NCBI GenBank assembly: GCA_036794825.1
Contig: DAIRGA010000015.1
Coordinates: 57,572-121,571 of the forward strand
DNA: 64,000 bases
Reading direction: 5' to 3'
Source: RZYY01 sp036794825
GTDB taxonomy: Bacteria > Bacteroidota > Bacteroidia > Bacteroidales > 4484-276
Part shown: piece after piece, positions 52,008 to 61,318 of the stretch
How the letters are laid out: each line of letters opens with the position of its first letter
Numbering within the stretch: position 1 is the stretch's first letter
The notes under the pieces: model-generated
The model's input: the letters and a program-made list of their open reading frames with translations, nothing else
Database searches by the model: none
What the model was told of the DNA's origin: nothing
Program-made: the position numbers and the translations under genes

Positions 52008-54728
52008 ATGATAAGTGCTTTGACTCTCATTTCGGGTGAGATTTTGTCACAACCAGAGGCCTATTTGGCTAAAGACAAAGCGCAAAAGTTTTATGATAGG
52101 GCTTCTTTTGACAGCGCCAGTCATTATTACCATTATCTATGTAGTATTGTTGATACGAAAGTTGATCCGGAACTTTATTGTCATGCTCGTAACAATCTGG
52201 CATTATGTTATTTGTGGATGGATCTTCCTGAAGAATGCGCTGAATTAGCTTACCAGAATATTCATATTTGTGAAGAAAAGTTGGGTAGCGCTAATTATGA
52301 AACAGCGCTGGCCTACCTAAATTACGGTGCGTACAAGTACGTTTATGGTCCCTCTCAGATAGCCCCCAAGTATTTTCTACAAGCATCATTCGTTCTGATT
52401 GATAATTATGGAGAAAACAATACTGCCGTTGCTAAATGTTACGAATGGCTTGGTAGCTACTACGAATCTGAAAATGATAAACAAATTTCGTGGTACTATC
52501 TTAACAAATCTCAGAAGCTGTGGAAATCGCTAAAGGGCGAAAACCACCCTGATCTTGCTGAATTGTATCGCTATTTGGGATTGTATTTCAAGCGTTATTC
52601 ACAACATGACTCAGCCATACTATTCCTGACAAAAGCAAAGACATTGTTTGATAGAAAGCTGGGAAATGCAAACTTCCAGTCAGTGAAGTGCTTGAACAAC
52701 CTGGCAAATATTTATGCTGAACATAAATCCCTTGAATATAAAGTATTACCGACGTTTGAGCAATGTGAAAGATTAATTCAGTCCATGATCTCACCAAACC
52801 GAATGGTATCTTCCATGACACTTTTCAACAAAGCGAATTATTTACGTGGAAAGGGCGATTATGAAATGGCTTTGAGATTGGCTAATAAGCTACTATCATT
52901 GTATTTTGATGACTTTGATTTTCAAAATATTTGGTCTAATCCGGCTGATCCCTCACGGCATCCTTATTACATCCCGGAAGTTGCATTGTTCTTTAAAGCT
53001 GCAGTTTTAGTGGAATGGATGGAATGCAATCCTGATTTGGAATACTTATGTCTGACTGCTGCAAACGATTGTTATGCCAAAGTGGATTTGTTACTTGATG
53101 CTGTCAAGGCAAAAATAACCAACCTTGATAACCAATTTCATTTTACAGCCAGAGTTTCCCAACATTATGATAATATGGTTCTTAACTCAATTATGTTGTA
53201 TAATAGGACTAACAACCTACAGTACATTGATCATGCGATTGGATTTCTTAGGAAAAAATCGATGGCAAACGATTCATTTAAAGTTTCCTCATGCACCACA
53301 AAGCTTGAGGATCCAAATCTTTCTGTTTTGGTTCGGAAAAGCGAACTACAAAAGAAATTGAATGAACTTGTTTCGATAAATGTGAAATCAGGGGAATCAA
53401 TACTGAAAATGAGGTCATTCATAAAGAAATCAATTGAATTGGATCTAATTAACAATCCTGTCATTAAGTCAGAACCTGAATTAATCAGAAAATCCCGGAA
53501 TAATGATATCAATCTCAAAATTATCAGACAAAAACTGTTACCGGATGAGTGCATCATTATCTTCACGGAATCTAAATTAAAGTTTATGGGCTTTCCGGAA
53601 TTACTCATTACACTTGCAATCACCACCGATACTATACTTCCTGGCTATCAACACGGTAGTAGTGCTTTTGAATTATCTGCACGATACCTGAATATGATAG
53701 TAGAGAATTCAGCGTATGATTCTGTAAATGTGTTAGGTTTAGGATTGTACCAGTCTTTGTTCGCAGAGCTTGAACCTGTTTTGAAGCAGAAATTAATTAT
53801 AATTCCATCGTCCCATTTAAGTTTGATACCGTTTGACGCATTACCAACTAAATGCACAAATGGTTATGATAATTGTAGCCTAATGATCGAGGATTATCTC
53901 ATCTGGAAGGCTTTTTCTATTCAATCTTTTTTGGAAGATAAAATTATAGATAATCAGATCATTAATGACAGTTTGTTGGTTGTGGCGCCATTCTTTAATA
54001 AAGAAAAAGTTCATGAAATATCGTTGCTGACAAAGAGGGATTCCAGTCTGATCAATCTGCCCGGCGCCACCAAAGAAAGTGTTCATATTGCAAAGTATTT
54101 CAAAACGTTGTCATTTATCGGCTATGATGCTACAAAACAATTGTTTATTGATAATGCAAAGCGATTCCCTTACATTCATATTTCCACTCATGGTGTTCCT
54201 TTGAATAGCATGAGTGATTATGTCAGCCTCGCATTTAGCGATGATAATGATGATGGCTGGCTGAATTTTTTTGATATCCTTAACTTGAAAGTAAATGCTG
54301 AACTAGTAGTTTTAAGTGCCTGCAGAACTGGAATTGGCACAATGAATAATGGAGAGGGTAATCTTAACCTCGCATGGGCTTTCAATCAAGCCGGAGCACG
54401 ATCGGCTGTTATCGGTCTTTGGGATGTCAGCGACTATGCGAGTTCGCAGATAATGCCGGAATTTTATAAAAACTTGAGTGAGGGTTTGACAAAGCCGGAA
54501 GCACTCAGGCTGGCAAAACTTGCATTTATCAGGAGTCATGATCAGACTGCCGGTGCACCCTATTATTGGGCCGCATTTGATTTTGTAGGAAATGGCGATC
54601 CAATTGCTCCGGTTAAACCGTTGTCGTTTCAGAAATACCATAGAACAATTATTTACACCATACTTAGTGTTGGAATACTACTTGCTATTATCATTTGGAT
54701 GAAAAAACTATCACCAGGAATCACCTGA
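52008..54728 (+). CDS. Exported TPR-CHAT protease, membrane-anchored
   Basis: From ATG 52008 the protein has 906 residues; GTG 51987 would give a better N-terminal hydrophobic signal (MNQLIFFMISALTLIS). The first two thirds look like tetratricopeptide repeats (for example ELYCHARNNLALCYLWM, EYRYLGLYFKRYSQ). The last third is a CHAT caspase-like domain with the catalytic His in YIHISTHG (near residue 728) and Cys in VVLSACRTGIG (near 772). A C-terminal membrane helix (IIYTILSVGILLAIIIWM) ends the protein. With an N-terminal signal the CHAT and TPR parts lie outside the cytoplasm. It is convergent with the anti-sigma-like gene. Confidence 0.88.
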   Translation: MISALTLISGEILSQPEAYLAKDKAQKFYDRASFDSASHYYHYLCSIVDTKVDPELYCHARNNLALCYLWMDLPEECAELAYQNIHICEEKLGSANYETALAYLNYGAYKYVYGPSQIAPKYFLQASFVLIDNYGENNTAVAKCYEWLGSYYESENDKQISWYYLNKSQKLWKSLKGENHPDLAELYRYLGLYFKRYSQHDSAILFLTKAKTLFDRKLGNANFQSVKCLNNLANIYAEHKSLEYKVLPTFEQCERLIQSMISPNRMVSSMTLFNKANYLRGKGDYEMALRLANKLLSLYFDDFDFQNIWSNPADPSRHPYYIPEVALFFKAAVLVEWMECNPDLEYLCLTAANDCYAKVDLLLDAVKAKITNLDNQFHFTARVSQHYDNMVLNSIMLYNRTNNLQYIDHAIGFLRKKSMANDSFKVSSCTTKLEDPNLSVLVRKSELQKKLNELVSINVKSGESILKMRSFIKKSIELDLINNPVIKSEPELIRKSRNNDINLKIIRQKLLPDECIIIFTESKLKFMGFPELLITLAITTDTILPGYQHGSSAFELSARYLNMIVENSAYDSVNVLGLGLYQSLFAELEPVLKQKLIIIPSSHLSLIPFDALPTKCTNGYDNCSLMIEDYLIWKAFSIQSFLEDKIIDNQIINDSLLVVAPFFNKEKVHEISLLTKRDSSLINLPGATKESVHIAKYFKTLSFIGYDATKQLFIDNAKRFPYIHISTHGVPLNSMSDYVSLAFSDDNDDGWLNFFDILNLKVNAELVVLSACRTGIGTMNNGEGNLNLAWAFNQAGARSAVIGLWDVSDYASSQIMPEFYKNLSEGLTKPEALRLAKLAFIRSHDQTAGAPYYWAAFDFVGNGDPIAPVKPLSFQKYHRTIIYTILSVGILLAIIIWMKKLSPGIT

Positions 54729-55497
54729 TCTGCCTTATTAGTTTTTCAGCCCTGCCTTTGTAAAAATTTTCACTTGAAATCAGCATTTCAAGATACTGCT
54801 CTGAAGTTATTAATTCCCGTTTTATTAGGTAGGCAAGGGCTAGATACCATTTGATCTGATCTGAGTATTTGTTGCTGATATCAGCAGATTTGTTTAACCA
54901 GAATATGGCCTGGTCAGGTTCGCCTTTGGCCAGGTAAGCGTTACCGAGATAAAAAAAGACATCGGGATTATCAATTGTGTCATCTGCAAAACTTTTAAAA
55001 AGCAAAATGGCTGAATCCCAATCCCTTATCTCATAAAGAAGGAATGCCATTGAGAGTTTTTGGTCTGACTGGCTTTTGGTGGTAATAATATTAGGATAGG
55101 GCTCAAAATTTTTGACGAAAAGCTTTTCGGAGTCAGTTGGGACTAATATGAACCATGCTCCCGTGGCTATCAAAATAAGCAAAATTGCAGCAGCACTTAA
55201 TCTGACAAACATTTTAGTGATGGCAATGGTTTTCTTTTTATTTTCCAAAGTGAATGCATCATTATTGAGCACAGCCGGTTCGTTGATTACATCCTCAAAA
55301 AGCCCGATAACCCTCTCTGTGCATGAGTCACACTCCTGTAAATGGACTTTTAGATCGTCCTGTAAATCAATTTCTTCTCTTCTTTTTAACATAAATTCAA
55401 CGCAAAGAGCCACCTGTTCATCTGTCAGATGATTTTCAATAATTAATGAATCCGCTATGGGTTTGTCATTCATCTTTGAATAGTTCTTCTTTTGCAT
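54721..55497 (-). CDS. Membrane anti-sigma-like protein with TPR domain
   Basis: The 258-residue protein has an N-terminal zinc-finger motif typical of anti-sigma factors (HLQECDSC, H52/C56/C59, HxxxCxxC; Cys32 upstream), one membrane helix (about 100-119, AAAILLILIATGAWFILV) and a C-terminal TPR region (about 140-250, DVFFYLGNAYLAKGEPDQAIFWLNKSA). By charge the N-terminus is inside and the TPR part outside. It follows the sigma-like gene by 3 nt on the same strand, as anti-sigma genes usually do. The 3' end overlaps the CHAT gene by 8 nt (convergent). An ATG at 55473 is an alternative start. Confidence 0.8.
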   Translation of the reverse strand: MQKKNYSKMNDKPIADSLIIENHLTDEQVALCVEFMLKRREEIDLQDDLKVHLQECDSCTERVIGLFEDVINEPAVLNNDAFTLENKKKTIAITKMFVRLSAAAILLILIATGAWFILVPTDSEKLFVKNFEPYPNIITTKSQSDQKLSMAFLLYEIRDWDSAILLFKSFADDTIDNPDVFFYLGNAYLAKGEPDQAIFWLNKSADISNKYSDQIKWYLALAYLIKRELITSEQYLEMLISSENFYKGRAEKLIRQIR

Positions 55498-55500
55498 TAA

Positions 55501-56550
55501 CTACAGTTCTTTAATGTTCTTTTGGATATTATCGGTGCCAAATTCAAAATAATAATCAAGCAAAAAACCAAATACCTCGTGGTTTAATTCCATTAAATGC
55601 TTGTTATTTAGGTACATAATAATTTTCGTAATCTCGTGGTTAGTCCATCTCCAATAGGATTGAGCATCGGTTTGGCTTTTGTCTGCATAATTGAGAAATG
55701 CTCTTACAAGTTCGAATCTATGAAGTTTTCCTGTCTCAGATTCTTTAGTATGATTAAGCAAATCTGACGTAACCTGATAATTGTTAACCGGCAGTTCTGG
55801 AACATTTTGAAACAACCTCCGGATGTCATCGGGGTAAATGTAATGATGGTAATGTACTTTCAGGCACAAGATCAGTTTATGTCTTAGGTGCAGGTATGTC
55901 ATTAATTTGGATTGAAATGAGCAAACAGCATCCTGCAATACAAGTCGGCGCTCCGGGGAACTCAGGTCGAATCCACCGCCAGCAACGATATCATCAGGTG
56001 TGGTATTAGGCATCTGCTTGCTTCTCTCAGACCTGAGAATGTTTTTGGCTTCATTTTCTGCGATTTTCCAAAAAAAGTTCCTGAATAGGCGTTGAAAATC
56101 GTAAGACATGAAAATGGCATTTCTTTTTCCTAGCAAGTTAACTAAAAGCTGTTGAATTACGTCGGTTCGTAAATCAAATGAAACACCGGAAAAGGGTAAC
56201 AGATTGTCAATGACTATGTTAACCATAGGCTGATATTTGATTATCAGTGTGTGGAAATCTTTGGTAAGTAATCTTACGTCCTCTTCCTGGTTTTGCGCTA
56301 TTACGACATCTTTAAGAATTGCAGTGTAAAACACCAGAAATGAACTTTTGTGACCGAAACGACCTAATCTTGATAATGCCTCCGGCAATTCCATACATAA
56401 CATCATCTTTTGCTCCCATTCGTGCTTTTCAGAGTCACTCCTGTGATTGACAAAAGAATTTTTCGAAATAACTCTGCTAAACAGCTCTTTATGATAAATG
56501 AAGAAACTGCGGTGAGAAGCGCGCCACTTGTCATAATCCCAATCCAACAT
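55501..56550 (-). CDS. Divergent sigma-70-like factor
   Basis: The 349-residue protein has a stretch at about 98-175 resembling sigma region 2: FHTLIIKYQPMVNIVIDN, RTDVIQQLLVNLL and the helix NFFWKIAENEAKNILRSERS, which parallels the promoter-melting helix. The usual region 4 helix-turn-helix is not recognisable; the C-terminal half (about 215-349) is helical and unlike known families. It is the first gene of an operon with the anti-sigma-like gene. A TAATTTCG box (56582-56589 on the minus strand) may be its promoter. The call is inferred from local similarity and gene order. Confidence 0.65.
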   Translation of the reverse strand: MLDWDYDKWRASHRSFFIYHKELFSRVISKNSFVNHRSDSEKHEWEQKMMLCMELPEALSRLGRFGHKSSFLVFYTAILKDVVIAQNQEEDVRLLTKDFHTLIIKYQPMVNIVIDNLLPFSGVSFDLRTDVIQQLLVNLLGKRNAIFMSYDFQRLFRNFFWKIAENEAKNILRSERSKQMPNTTPDDIVAGGGFDLSSPERRLVLQDAVCSFQSKLMTYLHLRHKLILCLKVHYHHYIYPDDIRRLFQNVPELPVNNYQVTSDLLNHTKESETGKLHRFELVRAFLNYADKSQTDAQSYWRWTNHEITKIIMYLNNKHLMELNHEVFGFLLDYYFEFGTDNIQKNIKEL

Positions 56551-56654
56551 ACAGAAATTCTGGATAAATGTTCCGATCTGGGGGCGAAATTACTTTTTTT
56601 TCGCCAGCTATTCCAATTTGACGACAATGGATTGTATTTGAGAGAAAAAAGAGA

Positions 56655-57287
56655 ATGAATAATGTTGTTTCTTCCCGGCTACTCATTGACCTGATTGAAC
56701 ACCTGAAAGTCATTTTCTATGTGTTTGACATTGAAAAACGAACTATTGTCAGTTCTTTCGGGAACGTTAGCAGAGTTCTGGGGTGTTATCCTGCAGATGA
56801 ACTAATGTTTCCGCTGGAACTGGCTGATAACCTGCATCATCCGGATGACCGCGATGTGATAAGTGATTGCCTGGAGAAAATCGGAAGCCTTAATGGAAAA
56901 TGTTGGTCGGGTTTTTATCGGGTTAGGCATTTTGATGGTGATTGGCGCTGGATCTATTCAAAAATTAGCAACCAAAACTCTGAAGAACACCTTTTGGCAG
57001 GTATGTTCATGGACTTTCAACCCTCTTCGCAATCTGAGTTTCAGATGGGATTTGCAGTAACTGGAGATACAGGATTTCAACACGCTGAGAAAATTAAAAG
57101 TTTGACCCCACGCGAATTGGTGATTTTAAAAATGATAGCCGAAGGTCACAGCTATACAGACATTGCTGAAAGATTATTTATTCAGCCTGATACCGTGAAT
57201 AAACATCGGAAAAACATACTTCGCAAACTTGAATTGAAAAACATTGCCATGCTCTCTTGCTTTGCAAAGGAAAGTGGATTAGTATAG
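56655..57287 (+). CDS. PAS-LuxR transcriptional regulator
   Basis: The 210-residue protein has an N-terminal PAS fold (about 15-125, IFYVFDIEKRTIVSS, NLHHPDDRDVI, GDWRWIYSK) and a C-terminal LuxR-type helix-turn-helix (LTPRELVILKMIAEGHSYTDIAERLFIQPDTVNKHRKNILRKL, about 150-195). No receiver domain is present, so it senses a small ligand or redox state through PAS. It is divergent from the sigma-like gene (104-nt gap), so it could regulate that operon. Confidence 0.88.
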   Translation: MNNVVSSRLLIDLIEHLKVIFYVFDIEKRTIVSSFGNVSRVLGCYPADELMFPLELADNLHHPDDRDVISDCLEKIGSLNGKCWSGFYRVRHFDGDWRWIYSKISNQNSEEHLLAGMFMDFQPSSQSEFQMGFAVTGDTGFQHAEKIKSLTPRELVILKMIAEGHSYTDIAERLFIQPDTVNKHRKNILRKLELKNIAMLSCFAKESGLV

Positions 57288-57465
57288 ATAAAATGAAAAA
57301 TACCCCAATTGGGGAATTGAAAATCATAACAACTCTGAAGAATTTTGCCAGCAAATAATTCATAAAAAAGATTGAATAGATTCCAAGGAAAACTTGAGGT
57401 AAAAAAATAGAAACCAGTGAACATGGAATTATGTTTAAATAATTGATTATTAATATAATAAGAAA

Positions 57466-58026
57466 ATGAAAAACTACCATTTGTTGTTAATGGCGATGCT
57501 CATGGTTATCAGTTGTAACAAAGACGACAACAAAAATCCGTCGAGCTATTTCAGGTTTGAAGACAAGAATTACGAACTGACAAAAGGCTTCTTTCTTAAC
57601 TATGGAAGCACCGACAACATGAATTACGATTTTGATATTTTCATGTATTCTGAAATGCAGATTTATAATCCAGACTCGGTTGTAGGCAGCGGGCCAATAA
57701 TTGGATTCAACATCGTATCCAGTAGTAAAACAATTTCCTCTGGCGATTACCCATACTCAGATGAATGGGATGTGGCTCAAACGTTCACAATCGGCAAATT
57801 CCTGCTTAAATGGGATATTGAAGCTGAGGAATGGCAGAACTGGATTGACCTGAAAAGTGGTGTTATCAAGATTCAAAACGATAATAATACATTTACCATA
57901 ACATTTGACTGCGCAACCTCAGATGGTAAGAAACTAACCGGTAAGTACTCCGGAAAGCCAAATTTCTACTTGGAATCTGAATTTCGGAATAGCATTAATA
58001 TGCAAAACAAAATTTTTAACCCATGA
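57466..58026 (+). CDS. Lipoprotein, unknown function
   Basis: The 186-residue protein has a lipoprotein signal (MKNYHLLLMAMLMVISC) and then a beta-rich mature domain (SSYFRFEDKNYELTKGFFLNYG, VIKIQNDNNTFTITFDC, GKKLTGKYSGK). It ends in a 4-nt overlap (ATGA) with the LamG-domain protein gene, so the two are one transcript. Family unknown. Confidence 0.6.
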   Translation: MKNYHLLLMAMLMVISCNKDDNKNPSSYFRFEDKNYELTKGFFLNYGSTDNMNYDFDIFMYSEMQIYNPDSVVGSGPIIGFNIVSSSKTISSGDYPYSDEWDVAQTFTIGKFLLKWDIEAEEWQNWIDLKSGVIKIQNDNNTFTITFDCATSDGKKLTGKYSGKPNFYLESEFRNSINMQNKIFNP

Positions 58027-58997
58027 AAGCACTATTAATTATCATTTTCTTGCTGACTATGCTAATGCAATTAACCCTTGCTCAGCATGTCTCATTAATT
58101 GAAGGTAATGTGGCATACTATCCTTTTAATGGTAATTCCAACGATGAAAGCGGTAATGGGAACCATGGAACTGTACTTAATGCCGAACTTGTGGCCGATA
58201 GATATGGAAATATGAATGCAGCCTACTGGTTTAATGGGGTATCAAGCTATATAATAGTTCCGGATGACGAAACGCTTGATATTACAGGCGATATCTCGAT
58301 TGCCGGTTGGATGAAAAAAAATTCTGAGCAGGCATGGGCAAGATTGGTTACAAAAGGTGGAGATACTGGCGCCTTGGAAGAAAATAATTACACTCTGCAC
58401 AATAGTGACATTGGTGGGGCGGTTTTTACCAGCTATTTAAACCCATGTTACAGCAGTGTACATATACCTCTCAATGAGTGGCACTTTGTAGTTTTTGTTC
58501 GGGAAGGCAATTCCGGTAAATTTTTTATTGACGGGATTTTGGATTCCCAGAGCATTACACTAATCGAAGGTGATTTTACAGCAAACAACTCAAATCTATA
58601 CATTGGTGTGGATTTTCCGGGTGAGGCGGAGTTCTTTCATGGAAGTCTGGATGATATCAGGATTTTTAGTAGGGCTCTTAATCAGGAGGAAGTAACACTG
58701 TTGTTTCTGGGAACCTTTACCAGATCAGAAGTTGATTATAGATGCAATGCTGAAGAGCTGATAATCAGGCCAAATCCAGTCATTTTTAAAAATAGTTTTA
58801 CCATTAGCATACCTGATTACTCGGTTAAGAAAATATGGATTTTTGATGACCTTGGAAAACTTGTTTACATAAGTAATGATTGGGACTCGAATTCTATTGA
58901 ACTTAATGCACAGTGCCTGAACATCGCTGCCGGATGGTACAATATTCTGATTGTTGGTAACAAAATGTATCGTAGTAAATTGATAATCAATCACTAA
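58023..58997 (+). CDS. Secreted LamG-domain protein with T9SS tail
   Basis: The 324-residue protein has a signal peptide (to LTLAQ, about residue 20), a LamG/concanavalin-like jelly roll (about 35-225, VAYYPFNGNSNDESGNGNHG, GSLDDIRIFSRAL), and a C-terminal type IX sorting domain (about 250-324, IRPNPVIFKNSFTISIPD, AGWYNILIVGNKMYRSKLII). It is exported to the surface by T9SS. Carbohydrate binding is plausible from the fold. Confidence 0.8.
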   Translation: MKALLIIIFLLTMLMQLTLAQHVSLIEGNVAYYPFNGNSNDESGNGNHGTVLNAELVADRYGNMNAAYWFNGVSSYIIVPDDETLDITGDISIAGWMKKNSEQAWARLVTKGGDTGALEENNYTLHNSDIGGAVFTSYLNPCYSSVHIPLNEWHFVVFVREGNSGKFFIDGILDSQSITLIEGDFTANNSNLYIGVDFPGEAEFFHGSLDDIRIFSRALNQEEVTLLFLGTFTRSEVDYRCNAEELIIRPNPVIFKNSFTISIPDYSVKKIWIFDDLGKLVYISNDWDSNSIELNAQCLNIAAGWYNILIVGNKMYRSKLIINH

Positions 58998-59015
58998 CAA
59001 TAAAAATAAAAGATT

Positions 59016-59954
59016 ATGAGAAGATTAGTTGTATTCATTATGGCCTGCATGGTTTCATTCCTGGGAATATCTCAAATTCCAATAGCTGAAATCCAGGCGA
59101 ATTATTCATTGTATAATGGGCAATATGTATGGATTGAAGGTGTGATTACCATTGGAGCGGGAAGGTTGTATAATGTAGCCGGCACTCCATACCTTAAAGC
59201 GTATATAATGGATGATTCGGGTAAAGGGTTGCAGATATTTGATTATGCATTAACACCCTATATTACGCAGCTTATCAGGGGTAACAAGGTGTTGATGTTT
59301 GGTCAGATAACGGAATACCAAAATAATCTGGAGATTCTACCTACCAGCTATTCTGTGGTTGGAACTGGTTTTAATTTAGATCAGTACACCATTCAGATGT
59401 CTATTGTTCAAGCGCTTAACTGGCAGGAAAACGAGGGAACCTTTATCGAAACAACAGGAAAAGTGCTGTCTGTTTCACCTCCTAATGAAATTGGTTACGA
59501 AGTAATTATGGAAGATGAAATAACCGGTCTGGATATACGGATATGGAACTATTTTACCAATGGCATTTTACCAGAATGGTGGCAAATACAAAGTATAGTC
59601 AAAGTTAAAGGTGCATTGGGAGTATTTAATAGTCAAGCCAATATCTATCCCGGATACCCCGAGGATGTAAATATCCAGATCACTGGACTGCAAAACAGGG
59701 GCGCATCAGAGCCGGGTTGCTTTACGCTTTATCCTAATCCAGTGAAGGACAGAGCAATGATTTTGATAAAAGATGATTGCATTATAAGACCAACGAGAAT
59801 TGAAGTACTTGATATTTCAGGGAGAATAACCTGCATTGACTATACTATTCAGGATTTCGGAATAGAAATCTTCTGCGGTCACTTAAGGCCTGGTTTATAC
59901 TTCATAAAAATGTCATCACATATGGATATCTATATTAAAGTGTTTATTAATTAG
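59016..59954 (+). CDS. Secreted OB-fold-like protein with T9SS tail
   Basis: The 312-residue protein has a signal peptide (to GISQ, about residue 20), two OB-fold-like beta barrels (about 25-120 and 125-220, with YVWIEGVITIGAGRLYNV, EGTFIETTGKVLSV), and a type IX C-terminal domain (YPNPVKDRAMILI, LRPGLYFIKMSS). OB-like domains of this kind appear in secreted nucleases and other T9SS cargo; no nuclease motif is seen here. Confidence 0.7.
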   Translation: MRRLVVFIMACMVSFLGISQIPIAEIQANYSLYNGQYVWIEGVITIGAGRLYNVAGTPYLKAYIMDDSGKGLQIFDYALTPYITQLIRGNKVLMFGQITEYQNNLEILPTSYSVVGTGFNLDQYTIQMSIVQALNWQENEGTFIETTGKVLSVSPPNEIGYEVIMEDEITGLDIRIWNYFTNGILPEWWQIQSIVKVKGALGVFNSQANIYPGYPEDVNIQITGLQNRGASEPGCFTLYPNPVKDRAMILIKDDCIIRPTRIEVLDISGRITCIDYTIQDFGIEIFCGHLRPGLYFIKMSSHMDIYIKVFIN

Positions 59955-60064
59955 AAGAAAAATGAGAGTATTAATCAGGTCGCAGTGAATAGTGGGATTA
60001 TCCGCTTAATTTTAATCATTCAAAGTAAGGAATTTATTATTAATTTTTTAAAGTATCAATGTAT

Positions 60065-60529
60065 ATGAGAAAAGTCCTAATTACAAATTGTTTATTGATT
60101 TTAATGTTTTGCTTTTTTACAAGTTGTGCAACCATAGTTGGAGGCAATAAATACTGGGCACATGTAGATGTCCCTAACCGCTCGGATGCAAAGATTATTT
60201 ACAAAGGTCAGGTTATGGGAAATGGTAAAGCAAATTTTAAAGTGAAGCGGGTTGAGGCCAACAAGTTCACATTAATCGTAAAATCGGATGGTTGTGACGA
60301 GCAGGAATTTTATTTTCACAAAAGTGGATTCAGGGGCTGGGCTCTGGTGGGAACAATAATTACCTGGACAGGGATTATTCCTCCGGGTATACCTCTGCCA
60401 TGGGGTTTAGTGGTTGATGTAGCCAATGGCGCTTTGATGAAGCCTAATAAAAATGAGAAAGGCATTTCCAAAATCGACTACAAACATTATAGCTACACTA
60501 TAGATTACAAGGGGTGTGAGAAAGAATAA
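60065..60529 (+). CDS. Lipoprotein with PEGA-like domain
   Basis: From ATG 60065 (154 residues) the protein has a lipobox FFTSC and then VGGNKYWAHVDVPNRSDAKIIYKG, reminiscent of a PEGA-like extracytoplasmic domain, followed by a hydrophobic segment (ALVGTIITWTGIIPPGIPLPWG) that may be a membrane hairpin. It resembles small lipoproteins annotated as PEGA or CTATIVGG-type. Function unknown. Confidence 0.6.
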   Translation: MRKVLITNCLLILMFCFFTSCATIVGGNKYWAHVDVPNRSDAKIIYKGQVMGNGKANFKVKRVEANKFTLIVKSDGCDEQEFYFHKSGFRGWALVGTIITWTGIIPPGIPLPWGLVVDVANGALMKPNKNEKGISKIDYKHYSYTIDYKGCEKE

Positions 60530-60624
60530 CGAACCTATTTTTAGTAACTTATAAAATTGCGAAAGATCAAAAAGAGTCTTAAATAAATGATGGATTAAAC
60601 TTTATGAATTAAAAATAAGAAATC

Positions 60625-61122
60625 ATGAAAAAAATATTAATTGTACTTTCATTAATGGCATTAAATATTTGCTATGGACAGATTAAAGTTGACCTGATGA
60701 ATGGAGAAACAATACAGGGTGGCACTCTTAAACCATCAATGCTCGGTAAGCAAATGGTTAATCTTGACGGAAATGAAATTGAAAAAAGTACTATAATGCT
60801 TTATAATGAGAAAGGTAAAAATTTTACTTTTAACAACAAGAATTTTGCTAAAACAAAGATTAAAGGAGTTTACAGCATTGATGATAATTGCGATAAAGGG
60901 AAAGTTTTAGCATTCAAGTATTATAATTCTAGAATGAGTGTCAGCAGTATTCCCCTTGGTGATCAGGAAGCCCTAAATGATGAGCTTTTGGTTAAATGTT
61001 ACAACGAGAAAGTAAAACAAATTAAGAATGGGCAAACAGTGGGATGGGTTGTGGTAGGTGTGTCATTCTCGCTCTCATTAGTTCTTTTTATTTCGGCTGT
61101 ATCGGCTGCATCATCAATGTGA
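60625..61122 (+). CDS. Small secreted protein with C-terminal membrane segment
   Basis: The 165-residue protein has a signal peptide (KKILIVLSLMALNICYGQ), a short mature domain (IKVDLMNGETIQGGTLKPS) and a C-terminal hydrophobic stretch (VVVGVSFSLSLVLFISAVSA) that would anchor it. No family recognised. The region is strongly A+T-rich. Confidence 0.55.
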   Translation: MKKILIVLSLMALNICYGQIKVDLMNGETIQGGTLKPSMLGKQMVNLDGNEIEKSTIMLYNEKGKNFTFNNKNFAKTKIKGVYSIDDNCDKGKVLAFKYYNSRMSVSSIPLGDQEALNDELLVKCYNEKVKQIKNGQTVGWVVVGVSFSLSLVLFISAVSAASSM

Positions 61123-61318
61123 TTGTCCAATTATCGACATTTGTTGAGGTTTCATAATTATTTTAAATCTTACAGGAAAATTGATCAGGTTTTGTAAATA
61201 GTCCATTAAGGGAATTTGTAAAGCCTGGTTAATATCAACCTTGTAAGTCACAAAAGTCAACAAGTAGGAATAAGAAAGATTGATAACGTTGTAAATAACA
61301 AAAAATCAGAATTATACT

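Noticed and set aside
51965..57287. CRISPR array or Cas genes near the CHAT locus
   Set aside because: No regularly spaced repeats and no Cas-like proteins were seen, so a type III-E system is not present; only the analogy is kept.
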